26,637 bases of DNA, from the IMG/VR virus record IMGVR_UViG_3300044691_000609, positions 1-26,637 of that record. One strand, 5' to 3'. This stretch comes from a virus. Made by a program: the position numbers and the translations under genes. The notes under the pieces are model-generated. The model searched no databases. It was not told where the DNA came from and saw nothing but the letters and a program-made list of their open reading frames with translations. This document shows, piece by piece, positions 12,477 through 19,886 of the stretch (position 1 is its first letter; every line of letters begins with the position of its first letter).

Positions 12477-12694
12477 AGTACTGTATCGGTTGCGCGCATC
12501 TCAGGTACGACGCCAAAGAAACATCATGCGGCAGTTCGTGGACCGGTTCGTGGACGAGCGCAGACGCCGCCATGAGCTGCGCCAAGAATCACTGGAAGCA
12601 ATATCTCACGGAGGGACCTGTTGATTTCGAGTTAGCAAAGGCCATGGAGTCCGCTGAGACGTGCGCTGATTTCAGTGAGAGGTCAGACCCATGA
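12473..12694 (+). CDS. Small Cys-rich protein (73 aa)
   Basis: Starts at the GTG at 12473 (GTGA overlap) after a GGGAGG site about eight bases upstream; the longer frame is a shadow of the preceding gene. The protein begins MKYCIGCAHLRYDAK with C-x2-C and has further Cys residues in ETSCGSS, MSCAKNHW and ETCADF. Five Cys and two His residues in 73 suggest a zinc-binding domain. This kind of 'YC..CAH....E..C' small protein is frequent in phage early regions. No function known. Confidence 0.65.
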   Translation: MKYCIGCAHLRYDAKETSCGSSWTGSWTSADAAMSCAKNHWKQYLTEGPVDFELAKAMESAETCADFSERSDP

Positions 12695-12999
12695 AATCCC
12701 CCCGTCGTCATCGCCTAGCCGACGTCCACCGCGACGGCAACGAAAACGAGTTGGTCAAGTTGGCCGCGCAACTGGGCGGTCATTGGTGGGAAGGAGGGCC
12801 ACTCGACGGCTGGATCTTCGTTCGCGGCGTGTGGAAGGTGGTCGAGATCAAACTGCCTGAGCGCGAAGGCACGATTCACGAATACACGCCGCTGCAGAAG
12901 CGTTTCATGAGTTGGTGCGAGCTGCACCGCGCGCCGTACTATGTCTGGCGAGATGCGGACGATGTGATGCGCACTATGGGCGCGACGGTGGCGGCGTGA
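12691..12999 (+). CDS. PD-(D/E)XK nuclease-like protein, VRR-NUC/Holliday-junction-resolvase type
   Basis: A 102-residue protein. GNENELVKLAAQLGG is the N-terminal helix, PLDGWIF supplies a candidate catalytic Asp, and KVVEIKLPE supplies the E-x-K, followed by YTPLQKRFMSWCE (the 'T..Q..W' helix) and APYYVWRDADDVM (the final 'V....D' strand and helix). This order matches small phage PD-(D/E)XK nucleases related to VRR-NUC domains and resolvases. They cleave DNA with Mg2+, for instance branched replication or recombination intermediates. It is distinct from the RecB-like nuclease at 1477-2133. The ATG overlaps the previous stop. Substrate is inference. Confidence 0.8.
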   Translation: MKSPRRHRLADVHRDGNENELVKLAAQLGGHWWEGGPLDGWIFVRGVWKVVEIKLPEREGTIHEYTPLQKRFMSWCELHRAPYYVWRDADDVMRTMGATVAA

Positions 13000-13163
13000 C
13001 TTACCTAGAGCGACGAAAACAGCGCCTGATTGATGAGATTGGCGAAGCTTACGCACAGTTCGAGTCCGCAATTCATTCGCTCGGCCAGCAAGAGTCGTTC
13101 GACACGGCTGTCCGGGATCTGTTGAGCCGAATTCCCCCCGACCTTTTGGAGGAGCCCGATTGA
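12996..13163 (+). CDS. Small helical protein (55 aa)
   Basis: Starts at a GTG that overlaps the preceding stop (GTGA). The product, beginning with TYLERRKQRLIDEIGEAYAQ, is almost entirely amphipathic helix with a Pro-rich, acidic end (IPPDLLEEPD). No family recognised. The in-frame upstream extension lies inside the nuclease gene and is not used. Confidence 0.5.
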   Translation: MTYLERRKQRLIDEIGEAYAQFESAIHSLGQQESFDTAVRDLLSRIPPDLLEEPD

Positions 13164-13360
13164 ACCGCCGCCAATTCCGAGAGCTATGGGCTGACGAAGG
13201 TATCTACTTCGTTATTTTTGCAGTCATCCTGATAGTGTTGATGGGACTAGTGATGTGGAGTTACCGCGAATACGAACATAGGCGCATCGCCTGCGAGGCT
13301 CACGGCGGCATGTTGATCACACGTGACTGGGTCTGTGTGCGAAAGGATGCGCTGCTATGA
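13160..13360 (+). CDS. Single-pass membrane protein (66 aa)
   Basis: Starts at a TTG (TTGA overlap with the previous stop) preceded by GGAGGAG at a good distance, which justifies the rare start. After a charged N-terminus (NRRQFRELWADE) comes a ~22-residue hydrophobic helix (YFVIFAVILIVLMGLVMW) and a polar C-terminal part with CEAHGGMLI and DWVCVRKDALL. The two Cys residues in this 'C...GG.....CV.KDAL' ending recur in small phage membrane proteins and may form a disulfide if periplasmic. A holin role is possible but not supported by position or topology. Confidence 0.65.
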   Translation: MNRRQFRELWADEGIYFVIFAVILIVLMGLVMWSYREYEHRRIACEAHGGMLITRDWVCVRKDALL

Positions 13361-13542
13361 GCCGAATCCCCGTCACCTCCCGACCATCGACGCCGGCCGC
13401 ACGCCAACCCGATGGCTACGCCTACCGCTATCACGACTATCGCGGCGATGTGATTCGCTTCAGCGGCGGCGAACCGATCAACGGCAGCAAGCCATTCGAG
13501 TCCGTGCCGTACTACTTTGGAACCGCTGAGCAGTTACCTTGA
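13357..13542 (+). CDS. Small hypothetical protein (61 aa)
   Basis: ATGA overlap at its start and TGATG at its end tie it to both neighbours. The N-terminal 20 residues are Pro/Ser/Arg-rich (SRIPVTSRPSTPAARQPDG), followed by an aromatic, beta-prone part (YAYRYHDYRGDVIRFSGG, then FESVPYYFGTAEQ). No family recognised. Confidence 0.55.
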   Translation: MSRIPVTSRPSTPAARQPDGYAYRYHDYRGDVIRFSGGEPINGSKPFESVPYYFGTAEQLP

Positions 13543-13925
13543 TGTGGCCATTCCGCAGAAAGCAAGCCCAGCCCGAGCAGCCACCGCAATTGTTTTGGAA
13601 TCCCACCCTATGCGTGCGGCGCTTTCCCGATGGCAGCGTCAAGCAGTGGGGCATCTTGGCGCCGCATGAAGGCTGGATGGTGATTGGGAAGTGCGATCCT
13701 GACACGTTCGTGCTGCCTGCCGGCTTTTCCGGCGAGTGGCGTGAGTTAGATTTGCAACTGGAGCCGACTCGATACTGGACGCACGTCATCGTGCCCAAAG
13801 TTGCTTACGACGAAATTGAACGTCTACGATCCCTCATGCAAGGCTGGTCGAGCTATGCATGGAAGGATGGCAAGTACGTCGATGACGTGCAGGAATTCTT
13901 TAACCAGCATTTAGGAAACACATGA
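13542..13925 (+). CDS. Hypothetical protein (127 aa), Trp/aromatic-rich
   Basis: The ATG at 13542 shares its A with the preceding TGA; a TTG one codon earlier is also possible. The product begins MWPFRRKQAQPEQPPQLFWN, a basic/proline leader, then a beta-rich domain (LCVRRFPDGSVKQWGILAP, GWMVIGKCDPDTFVLP) and a C-terminal helical part (YDEIERLRSLMQGWSSYAW, DVQEFFNQHL). It looks like a well-folded domain but matches nothing I recognise. The stop overlaps the next start (ATGA). Confidence 0.68.
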   Translation: MWPFRRKQAQPEQPPQLFWNPTLCVRRFPDGSVKQWGILAPHEGWMVIGKCDPDTFVLPAGFSGEWRELDLQLEPTRYWTHVIVPKVAYDEIERLRSLMQGWSSYAWKDGKYVDDVQEFFNQHLGNT

Positions 13926-14227
13926 CCGACCCCCTCAACGGCACCACCCCACCCGATCCCCTGGCCGCCGCCAACGCGCGCTTTGCCAAAGCCTACGCGC
14001 TTGCCATCGCCCCCGGCGGCCAGCTGCAGTTCAACCCGATGAACCTGCTGATCGAGTTGGAGATGTTGAAGCTCACGCTTGGCGCGCTGATCGATTCAGC
14101 AGTCGAGAACGGTTTGAGCGCACCCGCGTTCAATCACCTCGTTGCAAGCAGGCTCAACGCGCAGGCTGAGGCATTGGAGGGGCCGAAGATTGCGGTGGCG
14201 CCGGCCACTGCGATTCGGAAGCGATGA
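13922..14227 (+). CDS. Hypothetical helical protein (101 aa)
   Basis: The ATG overlaps the preceding stop. The product begins MTDPLNGTTPPDPLAAANAR and has a helical core, NPMNLLIELEMLKLTLGALI and SAPAFNHLVASRLNAQAEAL, consistent with a small helical hairpin, and a basic tail. No motif indicates a function. Confidence 0.65.
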   Translation: MTDPLNGTTPPDPLAAANARFAKAYALAIAPGGQLQFNPMNLLIELEMLKLTLGALIDSAVENGLSAPAFNHLVASRLNAQAEALEGPKIAVAPATAIRKR

Positions 14228-14230
14228 CAC

Positions 14231-14497
14231 ATGTTCAAACACTGCTGCCGCGAATGTTCACTCCTGCGTGTCGAGTCCGAAGGACAGACGTGCGCGGAGT
14301 GTTTGGCGAATATGCCGGCGCCGACGGAATCCGAGACAGCCAAGTTGTTTTACGAGATGGGCCTGCGTCGCCCGGTCATGGGGTTCGTCCAATGCTTGGC
14401 ATGCCATGGAGATGTATGCGTCCTGGCAGATGAGTCCGGTGCGATCGTGTGCCCCCATTGTCAAACACCGCTCCACGGCACCGTCTTGTTCTCGTAA
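14231..14497 (+). CDS. Zinc-ribbon protein (88 aa), eight or more cysteines
   Basis: Begins MFKHCCRECSLLRVESEG, followed by TCAECLANM, then FVQCLACHGD and IVCPHCQTP. The C-x2-C pairs come in two sets, giving two four-Cys zinc ribbons (CREC/CAEC and CLAC/CPHC). Such twin ribbons are typical of small nucleic-acid or polymerase-binding proteins. The gene starts three bases after the previous stop, and its TAA shares an A with the ATG of the next gene (TAATG). It lies shortly before a probable late regulator, so a transcriptional role is conceivable but unproven. Confidence 0.7.
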   Translation: MFKHCCRECSLLRVESEGQTCAECLANMPAPTESETAKLFYEMGLRRPVMGFVQCLACHGDVCVLADESGAIVCPHCQTPLHGTVLFS

Positions 14498-14652
14498 TGC
14501 CCGGCCGCCCCCGCAAAACAACCTTCGAGCAGCGCCAGTACGTGCGACGCCGCGCGGAAGTGTGGCCCGGCGTCAAACGCGAACTGTACAAAGTGCTGGC
14601 GCGTGAGCTCAAAGTCAGCTTCTGCACCATCGAGCGAATCGTACTGGGTTGA
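14497..14652 (+). CDS. Small helix-turn-helix protein (51 aa)
   Basis: The ATG at 14497 overlaps the preceding TAA. The product begins MPGRPRKTTFEQRQYVRRRA, with an AT-hook-like GRPRK, and ends in VLARELKVSFCTIERIVLG, a helix-turn-helix-like pair (LARELKVS followed by TIERIV). It resembles the DNA-binding HTH of resolvases or short phage regulators. Its position immediately before the Q-like gene suggests a role in gene control. Confidence 0.6.
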   Translation: MPGRPRKTTFEQRQYVRRRAEVWPGVKRELYKVLARELKVSFCTIERIVLG

Positions 14653-14741
14653 ATTATGAGGGTAAACCCTTCCCAACCGTCCCGCCTTAGGCGATGCTCC
14701 GCCCTGAAGCCCCGTGGCAGCGGGGCATCAATCAGGATCGC

Positions 14742-15335
14742 ATGAACGCAGTAGCGGATGTTGAGTACGCCCCGGTCGATTCGGCCGAGTCTTTACCCCC
14801 CGTTGAGCCCAAAGCGCACCGATTGCGCACCGTTCACACGGCCATGCAAGCGCAAGTGCTGCGCGGTGGTCGGCAGATTCGCGTCGCGCACGCCAGCGCC
14901 TACCGCGAACCGACGATTGTCCCGCAGGAACGCCCCGGCCGACCGCTCGAGAAAAACTCCAGTGAGGCGGACGTCGCCCTCGAAGCTTGGGCACGCTGGG
15001 CCCGCAGCGCACTCGGTAGTCTGGGATGGCCGCCCCGCACGTTGTTGGCCCGTATCGCCGAGTTTGGCGCCTTTGGGGCAGCTTCACGTGGCGGAGGGGG
15101 TGCCCTGGAGGCTGATGCGCTGTGCGAACGAGTGGAACGCGCGGTCATGCGCCTGAAGGCCATCGAGCGCAAGGTCGTCACCACGCACTACCTGCGCTGG
15201 CAACCCCTCGAGGTGTCAGCCCGCTACTGCGGCATGTCCAAGGGGCGCTTCCGGACCGTGCTATCCGCCGCTCGGCGCAGCGTCGGCGACTACCTCGAAG
15301 GGTCCAAGCTTTTATTCGAACAATTACCCCCCTAA
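14742..15335 (+). CDS. Putative late-gene regulator, antiterminator Q-like/sigma-like HTH
   Basis: About 197 residues from the ATG at 14742 (AGGA five bases upstream); a start at 14694 would add 16 residues. The N-terminal ~85 residues are polar and Pro/Arg-rich. The C-terminal half is helical and ends with RVERAVMRLKAIERKVVTTH, then WQPLEVSARYCGMSKGRFRT, then AARRSVGDYL. This 'V..A...L...ER.V....Y......A.......S...F...L..A...V...L' pattern is shared by phage Q-type antiterminators and sigma region 4-like ArpU/RinA regulators. The gene is the last before the virion genes, where Q sits in lambdoid phages. Role in late transcription is inference; no Q-binding site or late promoter was identified. 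Confidence 0.6.
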   Translation: MNAVADVEYAPVDSAESLPPVEPKAHRLRTVHTAMQAQVLRGGRQIRVAHASAYREPTIVPQERPGRPLEKNSSEADVALEAWARWARSALGSLGWPPRTLLARIAEFGAFGAASRGGGGALEADALCERVERAVMRLKAIERKVVTTHYLRWQPLEVSARYCGMSKGRFRTVLSAARRSVGDYLEGSKLLFEQLPP

Positions 15336-15373
15336 GGTGCGAGCCTCACACTAGACCACCGGCCAAACAGCCC

Positions 15374-15625
15374 ATGCCCAACCCCGCCCATCAGTTCGTG
15401 GTCAAGGGCACGGCACAAGACGGCCGCACCATCTTTTGGACCGCTGCCATGGGCGGACGCTACCCCGAATTCCTCCGTGACCGCGCTCGCGCCTACGCGA
15501 TGACCGAGCACGGCGCCGTCGACGTGGCCACGCGATTCAACGTGGGTCAGCCGCTCGAAGGCTTTGGCATTACCGGCCTCGCAGGCTACACGTACAGCGC
15601 TGAGCCGTACGTCCTGCCGGTCTAA
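15374..15625 (+). CDS. Small hypothetical protein (83 aa)
   Basis: The ATG at 15374 is the first plausible start after the Q-like gene; the longer frame runs back through that gene. The product begins MPNPAHQFVVKGTAQDGRT and contains IFWTAAMGGRYPEF and a helical RDRARAYAMTEHGAVDVATR. The second half ends in GYTYSAEPYVLPV. No ribosome site is evident. No family recognised; a small structural or regulatory protein at the start of the late region. Confidence 0.55.
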   Translation: MPNPAHQFVVKGTAQDGRTIFWTAAMGGRYPEFLRDRARAYAMTEHGAVDVATRFNVGQPLEGFGITGLAGYTYSAEPYVLPV

Positions 15626-15721
15626 CCGAACACTGCGCACCCGGATCAATCCAACCCATATTCTGGCAGTAGCCGGCGCTCGCGCAGTCCTTTTCCCTCG
15701 ACCCCAAGGTTCCTTGTCCCG

Positions 15722-15919
15722 ATGCTCAAGCCGAAATACTTCGGAGACGAGCCCGCGCCCGACGTTCGCTCACACGCGACCTTCCAGCACTGGCTGAAAG
15801 TCACGTACAGCGACGACGACGGCAGCACCAGCATCGCCGCCCAAGCCTTGCGCGCCGAGAACGCCCGTCGCTTTGCCGTTCACCTGGCGCGCTGCCCCCG
15901 CGCCACGCGCACGAGCTGA
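15722..15919 (+). CDS. Small hypothetical protein (65 aa)
   Basis: A short frame beginning MLKPKYFGDEPAPDVRSHAT, with HWLKVTYSDDDG and a helix-like AAQALRAENARRFAVHLARC. Its stop lies nine bases before the next start. There is no clear ribosome site, and the ~95 bases upstream (15626-15721) contain nothing recognisable. Considered real because the composition is protein-like and it fills the space before the virion genes. Confidence 0.45.
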   Translation: MLKPKYFGDEPAPDVRSHATFQHWLKVTYSDDDGSTSIAAQALRAENARRFAVHLARCPRATRTS

Positions 15920-15928
15920 GAGACGCCC

Positions 15929-17557
15929 GTGTCGATTGTCCTGCAGCCGCTGAATGCGACCCTGAAGCAGTGTTTTGACCTGACCTTCGACGGCCTGTTC
16001 CCCACCGGCAATAAGACGCCGAACCTCGCCTGGGTGCCGGCCCAGCTGCCGAACCTCAACAGCCTGCCGGTCAACGTCGCGACCTCGTTCAACGCGCGCA
16101 TGGCCTTGAGCGGTGACCCCACCGCGGTCGCGGCGACCACGATCAACGTCGTGTTTGTGTCGGGCGCCACGTCCGCCGGCTGGGTCTCACCGGGCGCGGG
16201 AAACACCTGCAGCAATCCCGGACCGTCGACCGCTGCGCAGGGTGTGTTTCTGCTGCGCGCGACGTACTTCGGTCTGACCATCGACTCGCCGCCGCTCACC
16301 TGGTCGTTTATTGCCGCCAGCAGCGGTAGCGGCAAGTTCAAATTCAACCCGTCTGTTTTCTACATCGAGCTCGACCAGAACACCTCGTTCTCGACGCAGC
16401 TCGCGCGCATGAAGTCCCTGAAGGCGGCGAACCCGCAACTGCGGGGCGTGCAAGTCTTTTGGAACTGGGCAGCGCTGGAAAATCCCGCCCTCGTCGGCGG
16501 TGCCGCGCAGTACGACGGCTCCTGGGGCTCGCAGACCAACGTCGACCAGATGGGCGGCTTCAAGCTGGTTCAGACCTTCCTGGATGCTGCGGCCGCGATT
16601 GGCGTGCAGTTCATGCTGCACAACTACTCGTACCTGGGCGCCTCAGCGGCTGGCGCGCAGTCAACCTCGTTCCCCAGTGCATTCGCGCCCGCGTACCTCG
16701 CCGGCAGCGCCTACGGTCCCAACACCGCCTCGAGCAACGGCATATTTGGCGGCGTCTGGATCAACTCCTACACCGGCAACACGGTCGGCAAGGCGGGCTA
16801 CTACCGCTACTGGGTGCCGGCCGTCATGACGCGCCTGATCGCCCTCGCCACCGCATACGGCAATCACTTCGACTCACACCCGAACCTCGAGTCCACCAGC
16901 TGGCTGGACGAGTCGGCGATCGATCCGCAAACGAGTTACTCGGATGCGGGCGCGATCGGCACCATGATCGGCCCCGGCAATTACTTCCAGGCCATTCGCG
17001 CCGCATGGCCCACCACGCAGTTGCGTTGGCTTGGGAACTACCTGCAGTCCTTGGGCGCCATAGATCAGTTCCTGGCCGCCGCCTTTGCGTCCAAATGGAA
17101 CACGGGCGGCCCGGACACCGCGAACGAATCCGGCCCGCAGTTTCGCTCGGTGGATGCGGACTGGCGCGCGCGCGGCCTGACGGCAGCGTTAGGCAACGGC
17201 GGCGTGCCGGCCAGCGGCGTGCCGAACTACACCACGATGGGCGCCGGTAATCACCGGCAGGTCGAGGGTGAGGACCTCTCGTACGACATCGTCACCAACA
17301 CCACCATCGGCAACACGCGCCACATCGGCGACGGCGTCTGCGCCCACATCGTGGCCCAGGCCAACCTAATGAAAGCCACGCACATGGTCTGGTTCGACAA
17401 CACGTTCACCGGACCTAACCGCAATCGCACTAACACGGCGCATCCGAACCTACTGGACTTCCTAAGCTCGGCCGCGCAGGGCGGCAACGTCGCGGTCAAT
17501 GGCGTCACGGCCGGCATCGCGCTCACCACGACTACCTACCCGAGCAGTTGGCCCTAA
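15929..17557 (+). CDS. Virion/appendage protein with glycoside-hydrolase-like TIM barrel
   Basis: A 542-residue protein (GTG start). Residues 1-~130 look like a beta domain (FDLTFDGLFPTGNKTPNLAW, NVVFVSGATSAGWV). From ~140 a barrel-like alternation appears: KFKFNPSVFYIELDQN, MKSLKAANPQLRGVQVFWNW, then FKLVQTFLDAAAAIGVQFML, YSYLG, and later TSWLDESAID and HMVWFDNTF. The strand 'GVQVFWNW..LE', followed by 'LDAAAAIGVQFMLHNY' and a later Glu-bearing loop, resembles GH42/GH5-type glycoside hydrolases. Acidic residues near LESTSWLDES are candidates for catalysis. Expected role: binding or cleaving host surface polysaccharide as part of the tail or a depolymerase. Fold and activity are inferred from pattern only. 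Confidence 0.6.
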   Translation: MSIVLQPLNATLKQCFDLTFDGLFPTGNKTPNLAWVPAQLPNLNSLPVNVATSFNARMALSGDPTAVAATTINVVFVSGATSAGWVSPGAGNTCSNPGPSTAAQGVFLLRATYFGLTIDSPPLTWSFIAASSGSGKFKFNPSVFYIELDQNTSFSTQLARMKSLKAANPQLRGVQVFWNWAALENPALVGGAAQYDGSWGSQTNVDQMGGFKLVQTFLDAAAAIGVQFMLHNYSYLGASAAGAQSTSFPSAFAPAYLAGSAYGPNTASSNGIFGGVWINSYTGNTVGKAGYYRYWVPAVMTRLIALATAYGNHFDSHPNLESTSWLDESAIDPQTSYSDAGAIGTMIGPGNYFQAIRAAWPTTQLRWLGNYLQSLGAIDQFLAAAFASKWNTGGPDTANESGPQFRSVDADWRARGLTAALGNGGVPASGVPNYTTMGAGNHRQVEGEDLSYDIVTNTTIGNTRHIGDGVCAHIVAQANLMKATHMVWFDNTFTGPNRNRTNTAHPNLLDFLSSAAQGGNVAVNGVTAGIALTTTTYPSSWP

Positions 17558-17560
17558 CCC

Positions 17561-19819
17561 GTGAGCGCACTGACCCCCCAAGGCACGCCGGTCTGGCAAC
17601 ACGGCGGCGGCGGCACGACTACGCCCGTATGGCCCACCGGCTACACGCCTGCGGCCGGCGATCGTGCGTATATCTACACGGATGTGTACGAGGGCGGGGC
17701 TACGAAGCCTGCGCCGGCCGGCTGGACCGTTCCGCCCGCCGCCGCAAATCCCCCCACCGCGCTGCAGGCCTTTTTCTATAAGGACTTAGGTGGCGGCGAC
17801 ACGCTGCCCACGATGGGCTGGAGCGGCGGCTTTCAGACGAGCTCCATTTGCGTCGTCACGCGCGGCAGTCACGCGCCGATCGGCAGCTGCGTTGAGATCG
17901 GCTCGTTTCGACAGGCCAACTCGACGAACCTGATTGCCTCGCCGTCTTGCGCGATCAGCAACGCCAACGATTTCCTGTTTTTCTTAGGCTACCGCTACAA
18001 GAATTCAGCGTCTGACGGCGAGACCGTCGGCAACCTGACCGGCTTCACGCCGTTCGTGGCAGCGAACGTGCCGACCGGCCAGAGCATCGTCAGCACGATC
18101 AACTACTGGCAACAGACCACCGCCACGAGCCCGGCGTTGGGCGGCCAGACGTGCAGTAAGGCCGACACCAACCAGACCTGCAACGGCTGGATCATTGCCT
18201 TCAAGACGCTGACCGCTCCAACGGCGGGCTTTGCGTCTCAGCCCACCGTCACGTCTGCAACCGCGATCCCGGCCGGTCAGTACAACTTGGCCTACACGCC
18301 CACCGGCGGCGCGGGCACCTTCTCGGCCGTTGCATTGGCGCCCGGTTCGCCTACGCCCACCGCGACGCAGATCGATGCGGGTCAGGATAGTTTCGGTAAC
18401 GCCGCGCTGGCCGCGGTCAGTTCGGCCTCGAGCGGGTCAGCCAGCACCGCGGTTCTCGGCGGCGCACTCACTGGCGCGCTGTACGACCTCTACTGCGTCT
18501 ACATGACGACGGTGAATTCCTCCGTTGTCGCGCTGCTGGGCCAGTTCCTGCTCGCAACCACGGGCCGTGAGTTTACGGTCGTCACCGGTCCGCCGACTGT
18601 CGGCACCGTCTCCATCCTGACGGGCGCCTCACCGGCAGCGGTTGCCGGCGATGTCATCGAGTCGGATCAACTCACCACGCCCGGCAATGATGACCTGGCG
18701 ATCACCGGGACCGGTACGCCGGAGTTTGCCGGCGACGGCTCGCGACAGAGCTTCGCGTATCGCATCTTCCAGGTGTCGAGCGCGACCTGGTCGGGGCTGG
18801 TCACCGGCTTCATCAACGATTCACCGCCGCAGTTTATGCCCGTCGGCACGCCGTATTTCAGCGCGCTGAATGCGCCGATTGCACCGATTCCCCTGGCCGG
18901 ATTGTGGTCCAGTCCGACCGGCGACCCGATCACAGTCACAGCGGTGTCGGGTCTGCCACCCGGCATCTTTGTCACGGGCAATCAACTGGCTGGCGCGGGT
19001 ACGGCCCAGGGCATCTACACGATTGCGCTTCAGGGCGCAGACCTTGCGAAAAACGCAACGCCCGGCTCGGTCGTCTACCTCGTCGGCAACGTGCAGTTGC
19101 CCAAGCCGCTCATCGGGCTGGCCGAAGCGGATGCCCAGACCGCCATCGAAGCGGTCTATCTGGTGCCGCGGCCGGTGCTGGTGCCGGATGCGGGCCCGCC
19201 CGGAGTGGTGTTGGATTCGACCCCGGCAGCGGGCGCCTTTGCCGCCCCGTTCAGTCAAGTCGTATTGAGCATTTCAACCCCGTTGCCGGATGGCGGCGGC
19301 ACGGGTGGCGGTACAGGCGGTGGCACCGGTGGAGGCACGGGTGGCGGAGGTACGGTCACCCCACCGCCGCCGACGCCGGTTCCACCGATTCAAAACCCCG
19401 GCACTATCGTTGCGCGGCTGTCGAACGTTCAGCTCTCACTGAGCGACGTGTCGCAGTTCTGGGGCCAGGACTTCACGCTTTCCAACACGCAGGACATCGA
19501 GGTGGTGAGCGGCACGACGCTCGGCCAGCAGCGCGTGTTGCGTCGACTACTCACGAATCCCGGCGACTATCTGTTTCAGCCCACCTACGGCGCAGGATTG
19601 CCGGCGTATGTCGGGCAGACCAATGATGTCGCCAAGATCACAGCGCTCATCACGTCCCAGATCTTACTCGAGGACGTGGTGGCCAAGAATCCGGCGCCGG
19701 TCATCACGGTGACCACGGGCGCCAACGGCACCGATGCCAGCGCGCTCTCAATCTCGATTGCCTACACGGACGCGCCCACGGGTTCCCCGCAGGTGCTGTC
19801 GTTCTCGTTGTCGAAGTAG
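17561..19819 (+). CDS. Multidomain tail protein: lectin-like, Ig-like, PASTA, Gly-linker, gp25-like domain
   Basis: A 752-residue protein (GTG start three bases after the previous stop). Residues ~1-220 are a beta-rich, Cys-containing domain (PAGWTVPP, FLFFLGYRY, CNGWIIAFKTL). Residues ~220-510 contain Ig- or cadherin-like repeats (PTVTSATAIPAGQYNLAY; GLWSSPTGDPITVTAVSGLP). About 512-572 is a PASTA-type unit (GLAEADAQTAIEAV, then VLDSTPAAGA, VVLSIS). Residues 578-598 are a (GGGT)n linker followed by PPPPTPVPP. The final ~130 residues (LSDVSQFWGQDFTL, QQRVLRRLLTNPGDYLF, PTYGAGLPAYVGQ) match the phage gp25/W baseplate family. This fusion suggests a baseplate-anchored adhesin. The individual domains are recognised by motif and their function is inferred. 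A strong terminator follows the gene. Confidence 0.7.
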   Translation: MSALTPQGTPVWQHGGGGTTTPVWPTGYTPAAGDRAYIYTDVYEGGATKPAPAGWTVPPAAANPPTALQAFFYKDLGGGDTLPTMGWSGGFQTSSICVVTRGSHAPIGSCVEIGSFRQANSTNLIASPSCAISNANDFLFFLGYRYKNSASDGETVGNLTGFTPFVAANVPTGQSIVSTINYWQQTTATSPALGGQTCSKADTNQTCNGWIIAFKTLTAPTAGFASQPTVTSATAIPAGQYNLAYTPTGGAGTFSAVALAPGSPTPTATQIDAGQDSFGNAALAAVSSASSGSASTAVLGGALTGALYDLYCVYMTTVNSSVVALLGQFLLATTGREFTVVTGPPTVGTVSILTGASPAAVAGDVIESDQLTTPGNDDLAITGTGTPEFAGDGSRQSFAYRIFQVSSATWSGLVTGFINDSPPQFMPVGTPYFSALNAPIAPIPLAGLWSSPTGDPITVTAVSGLPPGIFVTGNQLAGAGTAQGIYTIALQGADLAKNATPGSVVYLVGNVQLPKPLIGLAEADAQTAIEAVYLVPRPVLVPDAGPPGVVLDSTPAAGAFAAPFSQVVLSISTPLPDGGGTGGGTGGGTGGGTGGGGTVTPPPPTPVPPIQNPGTIVARLSNVQLSLSDVSQFWGQDFTLSNTQDIEVVSGTTLGQQRVLRRLLTNPGDYLFQPTYGAGLPAYVGQTNDVAKITALITSQILLEDVVAKNPAPVITVTTGANGTDASALSISIAYTDAPTGSPQVLSFSLSK
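19292..19354 (+). repeat. Gly-Thr repeat linker (GGGT tandem)
   Basis: Imperfect 12-base repeats of the type GGCGGNACNGGN encode four GGGT units and a GGGG variant, directly followed by a Pro-rich PPPPTPVPP segment. It lies within the multidomain tail gene as a flexible linker before the gp25-like domain. Third positions vary between repeats, as expected of an old, protein-selected repeat rather than recent slippage. Confidence 0.9.
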
Positions 19820-19842
19820 ACCTCAACTTTTCAAACACCCTG

Positions 19843-19866
19843 AACCCCGCCATGAGCGGGGTTTTT
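19843..19866 (+). terminator. Intrinsic terminator after the multidomain tail gene
   Basis: AACCCCGC (19843-19850) pairs with GCGGGGTT (19856-19863) around the loop CATGA, followed by five T residues (19862-19866). It lies 23 bases after the stop codon at 19819. It would limit late transcription into the next appendage genes or mark the boundary between two transcription units. Confidence 0.78.
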
Positions 19867-19886
19867 CGTTTCTGGAGCCCGAACAC

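Noticed and set aside
13160-13360. Holin or antiholin function for the single-pass membrane protein
   Set aside because: No endolysin or spanin neighbour, position in the early-to-middle gene chain, and the N-terminal topology do not support lysis; kept as a membrane protein of unknown function.
14709-14726. Hairpin GCCCCG/CGGGGC just upstream of the Q-like gene start
   Set aside because: No T-tract follows, and a 6-bp GC hairpin is expected by chance at this base composition; no evidence that it regulates the start at 14742.
16459-17250. A 263-codon plus-strand frame inside the TIM-barrel gene, and a similar 240-codon frame at 18904-19626
   Set aside because: Both are Arg/Gly-rich out-of-frame translations of long GC-rich genes with no ribosome site or motif.
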